From Panulirus ornatus (lineage: Eukaryota; Arthropoda; Malacostraca; Decapoda; Palinuridae): 64,000 bases of DNA. The position numbers were made by a program, and so were the translations under genes. This document shows, piece by piece, positions 1-12,100 of this stretch. Below the pieces are notes generated by a model. That model had not been told where the DNA came from, ran no database searches, and saw only the letters and a list, made by a program, of their open reading frames with translations. Location: contig NC_092228.1 of the NCBI RefSeq assembly GCF_036320965.1, forward strand, positions 11,755,262 through 11,819,261, given 5' to 3'. Within the stretch, counting starts at the first letter, position 1, and each line of letters opens with the position of its first letter.

Positions 1-1356
1 AATGATTCAAGATATTCAGTATCATCGAATGAACAAAAGGATATTAATAATATCCAGTATATGTAAATTCGCGCGAAGGTTCATTTTGATCAACTTGTTA
101 CATTCTGCGAAATTAACTTGTGGAGCGTTCTGCAAGTCAACAGTACAGTACACAAGGGTGATGAAATTGAATGAGAAACGCATATCTGATATTTCTTCAA
201 GGTACTGGGCTCAACATACGGGAATGCCGTGGCCAAAACTATGGCAGTGCACGTAACGTGTGTAATCCCTACAAGGGTATGTCGGCTTGAACGAGCAAAC
301 TGAATGAACTCCTGAAGAGTGTGCCTGCTTTGCTATGAACAATCTCGCGGGGGAAAGGATACTGTAAATTCATGCACAGGCTACAGCGTTTCGCCTTTGA
401 ACAAGCTTCTGCGATTTGAACCTTGCTGAGAGAAAGCCAGATGTTGATATGCCTCACAGCTGCTCAGAGAGGCAGCTGTTTACTGCAGTACTGCTGTATG
501 TGAATACAGGCTCTAGTGTTATTTATAGTCTCAAGCCCGAAGTGCTCTCTCTCTCTCTCTCTCTCCCTCCCCCCACGTTGGAGGCTCCATTCACGGATAA
601 GTACATGTCAAGGCCGGGACTGTATTGAAGAACAGAGACAATTATGAAAGCGAAAAAGAGACAAAGGGAAAGTATGTACGAATTCTGGGGAAAAGTGAAA
701 ACCCTGTCTTTTAAAATGTGCCAGGTCATAAGATCTGGGAAAGACGAGAAGGTAGAAAGTTCCAAAGCTTTGAGGTGTAGGGAAAGAGAAAGGCACGTAG
801 CGTTCATGTCTTGGGTCCGTAGCGCTGATAAAAGTTTCAAGTCCATTCTGTTAATTAGGGTCTCAGATCCGTAGTGCTGATTAGGGTCTATGGTCCTAAC
901 TCACTCTCCGCCCATCTTGAAGTACTGGCAGAAGCTGATACTGTGCTATAATGTACATCTAGATATCACTGGCATATCTGACTGGGTTACCTGGTAGTGA
1001 CCAACTCTCATATCTTTTCAAAAGTACAATGAAGCAAATCAATGACATATCACAACGGTTGGTACAAATATTAGCCATCCCTTGCAGTCACGACCCTGTT
1101 ATGAAACAAGACATGACCCTGCTATGAAACAAGAATCAGAGTAAAAACATTCCCGACTAGTATTGTGAGCAGGAGGAATAATAGCATATCCTGCACGAGA
1201 AAAAATAATATAAAAAGCATGGCAATAAAGAGGAAAATAATACAAAAAAAGAGCCTTCATAGATGAATAAATGAATAACGAAAAAACAAGGCACAGTAGT
1301 AGAATATACGGATGAGCATAATAAATATAGCAAGACCAGGAGTTCGAAACACTGAC
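1..1356. other. ACE-like gene, intron sequence downstream of exon 2 (minus strand)
   Basis: This stretch lies downstream of the ACE-like exon at 1357-1494 in the direction of transcription and is presumably intron. I see a short (CT)n run at about 543-566 and nothing else coding that I can support. The short open frames here have no splice-site support and no recognisable protein family. Confidence 0.4.
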
Positions 1357-1494
1357 CATCTTGAGCCTGTTAAATTCGGTGACGTTGGTGTTGAAGTTCC
1401 AGCTGGCCTTCATGAAGCGGTTGCACATGAGGGCGGCTTCTCGGTCATACTGAGCCAGGAACCTAATCGCAGCAGTCTCGTCATCGTTGCTACC
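1357..1494 (-). CDS. ACE: Angiotensin-converting enzyme-like (peptidase M2), N-terminal catalytic-domain exon
   Basis: This 46-codon exon encodes the beginning of an M2-family zinc dipeptidyl carboxypeptidase, which trims dipeptides from the C-termini of small peptides outside the cell. The visible signature is FLAQYDREAAL followed by ASWNFNTNVTEFNRLKM. It corresponds to the conserved 'FL..YDR......ASWNYNTNIT' start of ACE and insect Ance proteins, and NVT is the conserved N-glycosylation sequon. Read on the minus strand, the exon is preceded by acceptor TTGCAG (1495-1500) and followed by donor GTCAGT (1351-1356). Both ends are phase 0. The HExxH zinc site lies in later exons outside the window. 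The family call is strong; domain number and paralogue cannot be judged. Confidence 0.88.
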
Positions 1495-1977
1495 CTGCAA
1501 GAGAGCCATTTTCTTTAGGGTTCGAGTGAAACACATACACGCACACACACACGGTACTTTGAATGAAAAAAACATGGCAAAATATGTCTACTTTAAATGT
1601 CACTGGCTAAACATTCAATTGTATACGCTTATTAAGTTTAGATACAGCATAGCGTTACCTAATTTCACTTCTTAACTGCACAGACCGTGTAACTGCTGCA
1701 CCCATGAATCCTTCAGCATGGGGGAAGAATGAATGACAAACACATGGCTAACCTGACTCATGGATACGCTGGGAAAGGAAATGAGTCAGTTAAAACCAAG
1801 GATACACCTTCCACGGCCGTAGCAGGGTCGTGAGGCAGAAGGCAAGACTTACGTCAAGAGATGATATATAACTCATGAGATACTTCGTTTAACCGACCAC
1901 TACAGACATCCTCTGGACTAGGCTTCTAGTAGACGGTAAGATGATCAAAGAAGCAGAGGAGGAAAGAGATGTGATAT

Positions 1978-2135
<158 letters not shown>

Positions 2136-2692
2136 AGACGTAATGACAGCAATGAAGAAACCGGTGGGCAAAATTCACATTACCAAAAAGCCCAAGTGAT
2201 TGTGTTTATGTAGTATCGTAACCTGAGAGAACGCCAGTTGTTCTATCCGTATTACTTACTTGGTAGCGAAAAACTCAGGAATTACATGCAATGGTAGTCT
2301 GGCCCTCTGGAAAGTTAAGTATCTTCATCAGGAAAGGAAGGTATTCCATTAAAGACCAACCAATCTCTATCAAGAATAAAAGACTTTAAGTATACATGTG
2401 CTGCCTAATTTTCAGCCATGAAGAAAATAAAATCATTAGCAAAAATGTGTATGGCAAGATACTGTCCTCTAATGCACGTGCTATATAATTGACCTTCCCA
2501 TCATTCAGCACTTTTTTTTTTCTTAAAATCATGAATACTTATGCAAGTACATGCCACACAACCTAACACGTTCACCTCCACACAGGTTCCTGTCGGCGTA
2601 GGTATTACGTTTCTCGCATGTATTTATACTACGGTTATCATGCTCGGATGAATGTGACCACAAATACACACCAACTGGTGACGATAGAACTG

Positions 2693-2719
2693 TCACACAC
2701 ACACACACACACACACACT
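2693..2719. repeat. (CA)n microsatellite
   Basis: About 13 uninterrupted CA units, within the presumed ACE-like intron. Confidence 0.95.
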
Positions 2720-4741
2720 TGTAGAGGTGACAAGATATAAAAAAATGGAACAATCAGAGGAAACATCGAGTCACCTTGAAGCTGCATGTTGACTAGGCAC
2801 TAAACTCCCTCCCCCCACAACAACCATGATGTCATCACTCCCTTTGTAAAACGTTCGCTCACATTTTGTTTGTTTTTCTATGCGGTGTACCCACTCGTGT
2901 CCTGTGATCATTATATTTAATGATTAATCAATACATGAGTTTTTAAGAATTCATCAGACGTTCTTTACATCGATTCATTTAGTATCAAAGAGGCACGATC
3001 AGAAGGAGAGCAAGGAGTCTGAATGAGTTGTGGTGGTACCAGACACAGAGGATGGGATCCTCGCCAATGTGATTAAGGGATTTAATCCTGCACCACGAGC
3101 ACAACTGTTTACTTCTCATTCGGAAAGGCATAAACGTCTGGACACTGTCCCTGTTATGGCGTTGGCAGCAGTTAATCTAATTACTGTATACGGAGCAAGA
3201 TGGGAATTTAGCTCTGTGGATTGATAGTAACTTCGGCCTTTGCCATTTATTTCATTTAGCTTTAAAAATATTGGTAAAGCATCCATCAACGTAGGGTGTT
3301 CGACTGTAAACAAACCAGTTGGGTGTATCAGCAAGATTCGGGTATTCCCTCTGGCGCGATGAACTTGTTTTTGTATTGACATCTGGCCGCCACGATACTC
3401 CCGTTGCTGTCTCTCCAGGGTATTCCCAGCTTCCTTGATCCTTGTCCCATTCACTCCACCAAATTGGATCCATGTACGTTTATGACTGAACCTGATTATC
3501 CCTGACCACTTCTCATCTTCTTTACAGGTCTATCAGTTGTCAGCTGATTCATTAGTCATATTACTTCTACGATATAGTCGACAATGAACTTTATTCCGTA
3601 AGTATCCCTCACCATACACATTACCGACAGTCACGTACTCGGGAGCCTGTCCCGGTATGTGGCAGGCAGGATGAGGAGCGTCAGCCAGCCTCAACCTTGC
3701 CGTGCACCTATTATACCTACCCTGATGCCCGTGATGGCTCCGTACTCAATTGAGAATGCCATTTCCTGTCCTCACTAACAGCTCTATTTATAGCCTGAGG
3801 CACAAGCTGTAATATTAGCAAGTGATCCTTCCTTCCACACATGGAATGACCTTCACATTAAGTGGACAGAATGACAAATATGGTTTCTCTAACTTAATGG
3901 TCTATACAAATCCATGAACAAGGATGTATTAGAATTCATCTACACCTATGTAAATCCCCTCTCAAAAGCTGTTTGGCTATGCAGTACATCAATATAACCA
4001 ATCTTTTTCCTCATCATCTGCATAATTCCTTACATAAAATTACGTCTATATCTTATTTCTCGTCATACCACCCACACAATGCAAGTTCCTCTTCGTTAGC
4101 CGTGCCAGTAACTACATATATAAAGGGAAACAACTCGTGAATCTATCAGCGTAACTCACAAAGGAAAACAAACAGCAAAGGACCATTGGGTCCTTCTGAA
4201 GTTGTGGTCAAGAAACTTAGAACCATAGAGGAAGGAAGCAAACAAATGACGTTGGGAGAAATCTGTTTAACATTTGAATATAACTTAGGGGGCGTAAATG
4301 ATACTGATGGTGAATTTAAATGAGGTATCCATCAAGACTATTTCTAAAATCTCTGCAGTGTTACTTTTAATTATAATGTTAATCACATGATAATTAATCC
4401 AGTTAAAAGAAAATAAATTTTTTTACTTCATTCGAAGCAGTATGTCAGTTAAAGAGTTAGTATCCGTAAATGCAAGTGAAATCATACAAATCGAGCCATA
4501 ATTTTATATAGCTGCTTAGATCAAGATTATGAAAATCATTGATAATTCTGAATACGAGCCTGCTCCATACAGGTTACATATCTTTTTTTTATCCTTTTCA
4601 CCAAAATGCACATGCAGACACACTGGGAAGCCTATCAAAATGTGAAGCACCCAAATCTTTTAGCTGTAGACACAAATTTACGAAATTTATAACTTCTCGA
4701 TTATTGTAACTGAAAGCTTATCAAAGGCATTCCTAGTTCTC

Positions 4742-5053
4742 CTAATCCAGATCCATAATGAAATCATAATGCTGTCTGGTTTGCTCGTAAAATGACAAAA
4801 CAAGTGGGCCATATTTCTCCACACCTTCCATGAGTATGTTTTCGGTACTTATACAACATATAAGAAGACTGTTACTGTCGGTGCCACGACGGAGTTCCTT
4901 TGTCCAGCGAGGTATACGGTTCATCACGAGCACCTGCAAAGCAATATTGTTTGCGGTTGAGAAGGGTACCTGTGGAACTCCACTTGACCTTGGATGCTGC
5001 AGCTTGACGTCGCGTTCCTTGTCCTCTGCATCATCCAAAGTCTGAAAACAACT
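4742..5053 (-). other. Exon-like open frame of unknown family, minus strand
   Basis: The minus strand has a plausible acceptor (TTGTTTTCAG) ending near 5046. An open frame follows with a charged start (TLDDAEDKERDVKLQHP) and later the segments EVGVEKYG-like and LSFYEQTRQHYDFIMDLD, ending at a TAG near 4752. Its composition is more protein-like than its surroundings and it lies inside the ACE-like intron. I do not recognise a family. An internal CTTTGCAG before the VLVMNRIPRW segment could be a second acceptor. It may be a terminal exon, a nested gene, a decayed mobile element or chance. Confidence 0.2.
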
Positions 5054-8000
5054 TCTTGTCGTTAGTGGCAACAAAGGCTTCGCACGTCTTTAAAAGGTCT
5101 GCCCATATGATAGGGGAAAAGGATTGTTTTGGGTTGTTTCAGCGTCCACAGCAATATTACTACCTGAAGTCGTACGTTCGCTTTTCGACATCTGGCAAGA
5201 TGAGTTTGATAAATTCCTGAAGTGTGTCTGCCCAGTAGTATAATAATACACTGAAATTATGGATACCATGCATCAGTGTTTTCTGGGATCCGTCTATTCT
5301 GGCATATCCTGCATATAGATAGATGTCTGAGCTTCAGGCCTACCGACTGCCAGAGCCATTGATGCACTCAACGTCAAAGTTCATCCACCAAACGAAAAAC
5401 CTTCCAAAACCTTCTGCAGGTGTGAAGGATGATCCAAAGGCCAGTACACTCTCACTGTGCACGTGGCCCATGCCTGTATATCAACAGTCTAAAAAAGATT
5501 ATGGAAAAACTGAAAGCCAAACTTCCCATGACACATACAACACTGCTGGACTGCCGGCATGCTTAAAACATATAAGAAACTCGATATTGCTGAATGAAGA
5601 CAGGCAAGACCAACCGACACCTAACGTTACCGAATGACCTTAGACTAACTCATATAACGACCTGTACTGTAATGGTGCGGACGTCACCACTTATATATAA
5701 CCCACTAGTTGCATTCCTTCAGCTCAAGTGACCTTGTGGAGCGTTTTAGTTTGTTTTTACGTATAAAATTACAGCAACTGCCTCCACTATAATTTGAGAC
5801 GTAAAAACAAAAAAAGTTAGAACACAAATAACTACGCGGAAACATGAAGAATGACAAACACAAGAAAAAGGGTGTAAGACATGATCCGGTGGTACGTCGA
5901 GTTGCGGGAGCACAGCAGGCATGTCCAGTAAGGCGGGCGCGTGAATGCTTTTAGGTCTTACGCTAGACATCATTCAAGTCATATCTTGTTGCAGGGAAGC
6001 GTGTTCCGTAACGGTGTAGGTATATCGTTCTATGGTTCCTGATCATTCTCCATTTGCACAATCAATGAATCACCATTAGAGCATCAGCGCTTGGTAAAGC
6101 GACAGGAGTCAAATTCAAGATATTGTGTATTGCGCGCGCAGGAGCCTCCAAAGGAACATTCGGGAATTATGCCTTGCGTTTCAACTCGCCGTCGATACTG
6201 ACTGACCTTGTACTTATGAGTGAGTTCGTGTGATCAATTTTCCATTATCCTAGAAGAGCTCGAGTGGTTCCGAGTAAATACGATCAATAGAGAATACGAT
6301 AATCTCCCGAGGATATAATTGCCTCATTATCTAAGGCTTCGTAAGACGAGGCCTAACGTCAGGATACATAACTTATCCACTGAACTCGACCCGGTTGTAA
6401 GGGGACGTCCGGAAGAAAGGGGTAGGCCTAATGTCATATACACATTGTCAGAAATTCGCCCATACTTTTATATGCGATTGGAGAAATATTTTTAAGTATA
6501 AGTGTCTTAAATTTAGAATTATCTTTAAAAAGATAAATCCGAGCGTAGGGGAGCTGATGGATGGAAATACGAACCAAGTCGTGACCCACAGGTATGCCCA
6601 GGAAGACCCGTGGAGCGAAGGTCATGGCGGCACAGTGTGTTGTACCCCCGAGATCTGCGGCTTGACTTTGGTAGGATATGCTGCCTACTGCTGGTGTACC
6701 TTGCAACAGGTGTTCACAATCATGTATTATATTCCTTTGGGGGATATTTATGAAACAGCAAATCATGTATTTAAAGAATAATAGCTTCTTGTTTTTGTCA
6801 TGTTAAAACGAGTCATGGTTCTGTAACATGACAAAGAAAGTAATACTATGTTACAATCCCAAGAATTATTTTCGTAAGACATGCGTCCAAATGTTTTTGT
6901 GGAGCCACTTTTCGTAATGATCACTCGAGCCAACCTCACCCTGATTAGGAGGACACGACTTCTGGCTGACATCTTGACCTGATTCAACGTAAATCATCCG
7001 AATATTTGTGAAAAGAAGTTATGATGAGGCAGCCGTCAGACATGACGTGGCTCAGCTATGGTGCGGTAACCGTCAGCTATGGTACCTGCAGGCTTCAGCC
7101 ATGATGTGGGTGTCTGGGAGTGTGGCAGCTATAACTGTACGTTGTCCCCGCAACGTCAAGCAAGGAGAAATGATATGGGAAGCTTCGAAGTTGCAGTTTT
7201 GTGTGGAAGTTCCGCCACAATGCCAAAACTATATGAAGTCAGACGATTAAGAGTGATGTGCGGTGTAGTCTAATTTGGCTATACGAGAGTGACGAAGGGG
7301 GAAGGGGGCAGAGTCAGGAAGAATAACGATACTGACTCGTGGAAACGCGATGTCAAAAGGTCAAGACGGTCATGCCGGGCTGCTGGCGCACGTCAAGGTT
7401 TATCCCTACCGACAAAGGAAACTGCTTCCTGATCCACGTTCCTGGGGATCATGTGAGACAACTTCACCTCACTGGCAAGATGTCTATAAAAGCCTTGGAT
7501 TTCCATCATCATTCACAGATATATTACATCTCCCTCGATTAAGAAACAGTATTTGAAGCAAGGTGAGGCAGCGGTTAGAGGTATGAGTGCGAAAAAAACA
7601 AACAACCACATTTCGAATCCTAAGCTGCCTCCCGCCCATCGTCGTGCACCCATCTTCCCTCCCATATTCTTTCACTTTCAACTCTGTAATGTGTGGCTGA
7701 GTCGGACTCATTTATGTCTGGCGTTTTGTTGGAAGCGATACCTATGCACTGATGATTATGCTGCAGGACTATAGTACACTTGCATACCCTCTCTAAGTTG
7801 TTTTCTTGAGCAGCATTTATCTTTTTTAGAGGAAGCTGGAATTCGTACTAGAATTCAAATTTCTCTTGGATGAACGAACATTCGGCGTAACGTATTTTCT
7901 GGTTACGTAGGAACGTGTTATGAACTAATCCTTCAACTGTAAAACCGTCTAATCTCTTAACTTTAGTTGTGTATGTGCTTGCAGTTCCGCTCTGTAAAAA

Positions 8001-8371
8001 GAAAAAGAAAAAAAAAAGATGCTGAGGATCACTGTCCATACTGTTTACTACAAAGTGAACGAGTCTTCAATTTAGTATGTAAGATACTACATGCAAGTGA
8101 TATATTTGTTAACATTACATTTTCATGAATTCTAAATATTTTCAAATCCTTTAGGTATTTAAAACCAATGATGTATCATCATTTAAATTTCATAGAACAA
8201 GCTAATCAATGTAACAAAACAAAATGCAACAGGTTGAGGATGTATATTAGATTAAAACAGCAGCAACTTGGATTAACCAGCATAATACAAGATTTTTTTT
8301 CTGAAACATTACGGCCAATCCCATGGTAAGGTATGTGCGTGTGTGTGATTACTTATTAGGCTCCGTCTCTT

Positions 8372-8372
<1 letters not shown>

Positions 8373-8441
<69 letters not shown>
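8373..8441. repeat. (AT)n microsatellite
   Basis: About 34 AT units directly abutting the 3' terminus of a Penelope-like fragment, the same arrangement seen at the full PLE copies. Confidence 0.95.
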
Positions 8442-8444
<3 letters not shown>

Positions 8445-8695
8445 TTATAAGTCCACGGGAAAATGGAACACGATAAGTTCCCAAGTGCACTTTCGTGTAA
8501 TAATCACATCTGGGGAGACACAAGAGATAAATGACAGTCAGTTGATATACAACGAAGAGACGTAGCTAGGAAGCCATTTGGTAAACATGTGATTGTCCAA
8601 GACAGACAATGAGCGTATCATAAACTTATTATGTGGACAGGGTGAACTGTTTACAAACCTTATCAACAATAAAGTTATACAATATATATACCTTG
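8442..8695 (-). mobile_element. Penelope-like element, 3'-terminal fragment
   Basis: The sequence from GTCCACGGGAAAATGGAACACG through CCAAGTGCACTTTCGTGTAA to ATCAACAATAAAGTTAT matches, base by base with minor changes, the 3' end of the minus-strand PLE copy at 54362-54580. It includes the non-coding tail and the last codons region near the GIY-YIG ORF stop. All upstream RT sequence is missing, so this is a 5'-truncated insertion. It lies in the ACE-like intron and abuts (AT)n. Confidence 0.8.
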
Positions 8696-8704
8696 ACTTA
8701 GCTT

Positions 8705-9065
8705 CGTCGCTGTTGTACCAGGGAATCTTCTGGGCCCATTGTTCCTCCAGTCGTGCCACACCTCGTAGAACCTGGGCCCCAACCCCTCTCAGCTTGTCCT
8801 ACTCTGTCTTACCTGGGCCTTCCCCGCCCCACCCGGGCTTAACCACCGCCTCCTCACCGCGTCACGTCGCCCTACTCCGCCTTAACGTGGGACTACGTCG
8901 CTTTACCATGTCCCAACTCACGTGTATCAAGTGGAGCCATCCCGGATCACCTGGGGACATACTTAGGCTAAACCGTGTCTCAATCCAACTTGTAAACTCA
9001 CCACCCCTCCGGGATCAAGAACGAACGACCTTGCCGCGGGGTCCGGGAGGATGCCCACTCTACTT
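8705..9065. other. GC-rich patch with degenerate short repeats
   Basis: The base composition jumps well above the AT-rich surroundings. Short phrases recur in degenerate form, for example TTACCTGGG, TCACCTGGG, TTAACGTGGG and CTACTCCGCCTTA or CTACTCTGTCTTA. A plus-strand open frame crosses it, but its start lies inside the PLE fragment and its protein is proline, serine and threonine rich without a recognisable domain. It is more likely a decayed tandem repeat or other element than an exon. Confidence 0.4.
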
Positions 9066-9922
9066 TTTGTTGCGTTTTGCAAGCTAAAGTGTGGCCCTGA
9101 GTTCAGTTATACGGTGTGTTTTGGGTGCGTAAAGAGATGACAATTCCATACAGGGATAATCTCAACGCAGGAACGTAGTGAGGAATCTTGCGGGATACTC
9201 TGTTGGAAGTGATTTGGTATGCAAGATGAATAACAAAGGTTCTAACGGTATTGACATTAGTCACAGTGTGGGAGACAATTATAAAACTGATCAATAGGTA
9301 ATCTGATGATGAACTACAAAAGGTAGTTCCAAACGTTGGCATTGGAGCGAGTGGCCAAGAAAACGTGCCATCACCAGTTTCATTCCGTCTTTGCAGTTCC
9401 CCTCTGCATGTAGACTTTCAATTACTGCTTATCCTTTCGTTCCCACAATGAGATAAGAGATTCTTGGATGTTACTGAGTGTCGAAGAACCCTGAATGTTG
9501 AGGTCAGCCAGCCAACTGACCTGTTCATATGGCGCTGTCTCAATTTGTTTCTTGTTCGGGATGTTTCGCATATATTTCCATCGCATTTCTTCGGAGGATT
9601 TCATATTCTTCTGTGGTACAGTTACTTGAATTGTTTCATCCCAGTGTTCTTCAAGTTATCTGTTTGTTTAGTATACACGTATGTGTGGGGGCGGGGGTCG
9701 TTAAATTACCAGATACATCAATGATGATTAGAGACTCCAGTTTTGGGAGTTTGAAGTCTACGATCACTAAGATTTGCTTCAGCTGTCAGACCTTTCGTTA
9801 CTGTGTGAAACTCCCATAGGAATGATGCAAGAATTTCTTTTGTTTTTCCTATAGTCACCTACATGGCCCGGGCAAATAATATGCCCCAATCAAGGCCATT
9901 TTGGGTGAATATATATATAAGT

Positions 9923-10157
9923 TCCGAAGTGCAGTTTCATGTACTAATTACATCATCAAGGGAGATACAAGAAATATGAGTCAGTTGATATACAAAGAAG
10001 AGACGCAGCTAGGACGTCTCTTCGTTGTATATCAACCGACTTACAATTCTTTCTTGTATCTCTCCTAATGATGAGATTATTACACGAAAGTGCACTTGGG
10101 AACTTATCGTGTTTCATTTCCCTGTGGACTTGATCACGCGCTCAGTTGTGATCCTTT

Positions 10158-10158
<1 letters not shown>
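9923..10158. mobile_element. Head-to-head pair of Penelope-like 3' termini (short palindrome)
   Basis: The left arm (about 9923-10013) reads as the PLE tail in minus orientation, with CCGAAGTGCAGTTTCATGTA and the AGTCAGTTGATATACAAAGA segment. The right arm (about 10014-10158) reads as the same tail in plus orientation, with CACGAAAGTGCACTTGGGAA and the terminal TTGTGATCCTTTCC before (TA)n. The arms meet near GCTAGGACGTCTCTTCG. Only the non-coding tails remain. The architecture repeats, in miniature, the long inverted PLE pair at 54.3-57.1 kb. Confidence 0.75.
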
Positions 10159-10159
<1 letters not shown>

Positions 10160-10223
<64 letters not shown>

Positions 10224-10240
10224 TAGAGATAGATAGAAAG

Positions 10241-10275
<35 letters not shown>
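10160..10275. repeat. Compound microsatellite (TA)n-(GATA)n-(GA)n at a PLE terminus
   Basis: (TA)n begins immediately after the PLE terminal TGATCCTTTCC, then changes to GATA units and ends in (GA)n followed by a G run. It has the same motif order as 1985-2131. Confidence 0.95.
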
Positions 10276-10277
<2 letters not shown>

Positions 10278-11182
10278 GGTGGATCAACCAGGGCTCCACA
10301 ACTTACAAATCTGATCCTTAAAGGAAAAAAGGTTATATGAAGAGGGAGGACTAAAGAAGGAAGAAAAATTCCATTGTTTAACTGTTCCAGAAGAGGTATC
10401 ATAACAGTTAATCCTCAAGTGGGCGGCCTCCGCTCAGAAGCTATGGGAAGCAGCAGCTAAACGTGTGCCATGCATCCATTTATCAGGCTTTCCGTACACA
10501 TGCTCGGCAGGGCAAGATATCAATATGCCTGGGATGAGCTGTTTCCTATACCGCAGAGTTCTGTCCTTCATCCAGTTTTCTGGGATGCATAATGTTGTAT
10601 ACATTTACTTATAGCTTAAGGAGGGTTGGTTATATTGGTTGATGAAGTCATGGATGTCCCTTCTCCTGGTGAACAGAAGTCAAGGGGAATTCTCTCTTGA
10701 CCAAACATCAATACGAACATCAGATATTACGAAAACTTCTAACAAAATCAAAAGCTAACCACCCATATCCTATCATATGCAAGCCCCCACGAAATCAAAA
10801 TGGCAGAATTTTAAACCAATCACAAAGACGCGTCCCAAAACTGTAAGATATATATAACATTACCTTCGTTACATTACCTGTAAACTGGATTACAGTTCGG
10901 TAAAGTACCTCCAAGTCACACACTTCCTCGACATACTGAACGAGACTTTCTTGGTTCAAAAGCTGAGTTCTACTAGTGTACGTTGCTTGCTATTCTATAT
11001 AATAATGTTTGTCGACCAAAAACTTTGGTCACAGATAGTAAATTTCTAATCCTATTAGAATCTTATCGTTTAAGGATTTATACTGATATGGCTACAACAG
11101 GTCACGGTAACTGGCTAAATGTTATACCACAGTATAAATACATAATCATTTGAGCAAATTACTCACAACAACGCTTTCTCAC

Positions 11183-11290
11183 CTCAACACCTCTGGTGAA
11201 GAAGTTGTCGGCTCGCGTCTCAGGTACTCCACCAAACACCACCATCGCTACCCACAACAGAACAGTCCAGGCCTTGCCATCACCCGCCAT
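11183..11290 (-). CDS. ACE: ACE-like gene, first coding exon with signal peptide
   Basis: This minus-strand exon has 36 codons, from ATG at 11290 to a donor GAG|GTGAGA (GTGAGA at 11177-11182). The protein starts MAGDGKAWTV, continues with a hydrophobic core (LLWVAMVVFGGV) and reaches ETRADNFF, a typical secretory signal peptide with a likely cleavage near TRA. It ends in phase 0, which fits the phase 0 acceptor of the M2 exon at 1494, so the joined product would read signal peptide, short linker, then the conserved FLAQYDRE start. The start codon context AAACCATGG is favourable. Joining it to the ACE exon is inference from strand, phase and protein logic, since 9.7 kb separates them. Confidence 0.65.
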
Positions 11291-11300
11291 GGTTTTGAAC

Positions 11301-11331
11301 TGCCGACACACTCGCTAACACTTGCCTTATA
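11301..11331 (-). promoter_or_regulatory. TATA box and initiator of the signal-peptide exon
   Basis: On the minus strand TATAAGG (11325-11331) is followed 30 bases later by GCAGTTC, close to the arthropod initiator TCAKTY, which puts the start site near 11301. The 5' UTR would be only about 11 bases before ATG at 11290. The spacing matches a classical focused arthropod core promoter. Confidence 0.55.
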
Positions 11332-11332
11332 A

Positions 11333-11880
11333 CGTCCCGCGCCGCTGGTTGCTGTCTCTCGCGCTGTACCACTATACATCGCCCGTTTTCATTCCCCATC
11401 GCTTTCTTTTACGGTTACGAATCGGACTTTAAAGTATTCCCCAGGGACGTGATTATTGGACAGGATTTCATTAACTGTTTTCATATTGTTTGCCTTTTTT
11501 CTTCTTTCATTCCTAATTAGTATAATAAGGAACTACAGTTACCAAAATACTTTAGAGTATGATTATTTGCAAAATTCGGTGCAAGGAATGCTTTCTGAAC
11601 GATGAAGAGTCTTGATATAAACAAACGCTTCACACAGCATATAACCCTCTTTTTTTTAAGGTCATAAAATACGTTTGTATCTCAAAAAAGGAAATAAGAC
11701 ATGATTAGCGGCAAACTTCTTGGTGAAACTAAGTGTGTAACTGCAGTGGCAAGGTGACGACGAACGAGATTCAGGGGCCCCTCACACCAGCCGAATCCAT
11801 GACGGATCGTCTTTCCATCCGAATCCTACGTTATGGTAACCATTCTCTCTACATTCATTCATCATGCTGCAGTTAAACCT
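11333..11880. other. Upstream flank of the ACE-like promoter
   Basis: The first bases upstream of the TATA box are GC-richer (CCCGCGCCGCTGG) and then AT-rich sequence follows. No further element can be supported. Confidence 0.3.
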
Positions 11881-11955
11881 GATGTCACGGAGGGCCGCCC
11901 AGGGTCGAGCACGTGGGTTCATCAAGTCCTGGTAGCGGCAGTCGGTCTCACAGTC

Positions 11956-12043
<88 letters not shown>

Positions 12044-12100
12044 TTGATGAGATGGCCTTGATTAGGTCCTCAGTTGCCCGTGCCGTCTCAGCCAACATTA
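11881..12100 (+). mobile_element. tRNA-derived SINE copy with internal (GA)n, degenerate
   Basis: The phrases GCGGCAGTCGGTCTCACAGTC before the microsatellite and GATGAGATGGCCTTGATTAGG with TCAGTTGCCC after it match the SINE at 17371-17633. There the same flanks surround (AT)n rather than (GA)n. The region ahead of it contains a B-box-like GGGTTCATCAAGTCC, but the A box is not clear. This is an old copy in which the simple repeat sits at a fixed internal position. Confidence 0.6.
11960..12041. repeat. (GA)n microsatellite inside a SINE
   Basis: About 40 uninterrupted GA units at the position where the sister SINE copy at 17371 carries (AT)n. Confidence 0.95.

Noticed and set aside
6434..6781. 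Overlapping open frames of about 110 codons on both strands
   Set aside because: No recognisable motif, no convincing splice sites, and both strands are open, which suggests chance.
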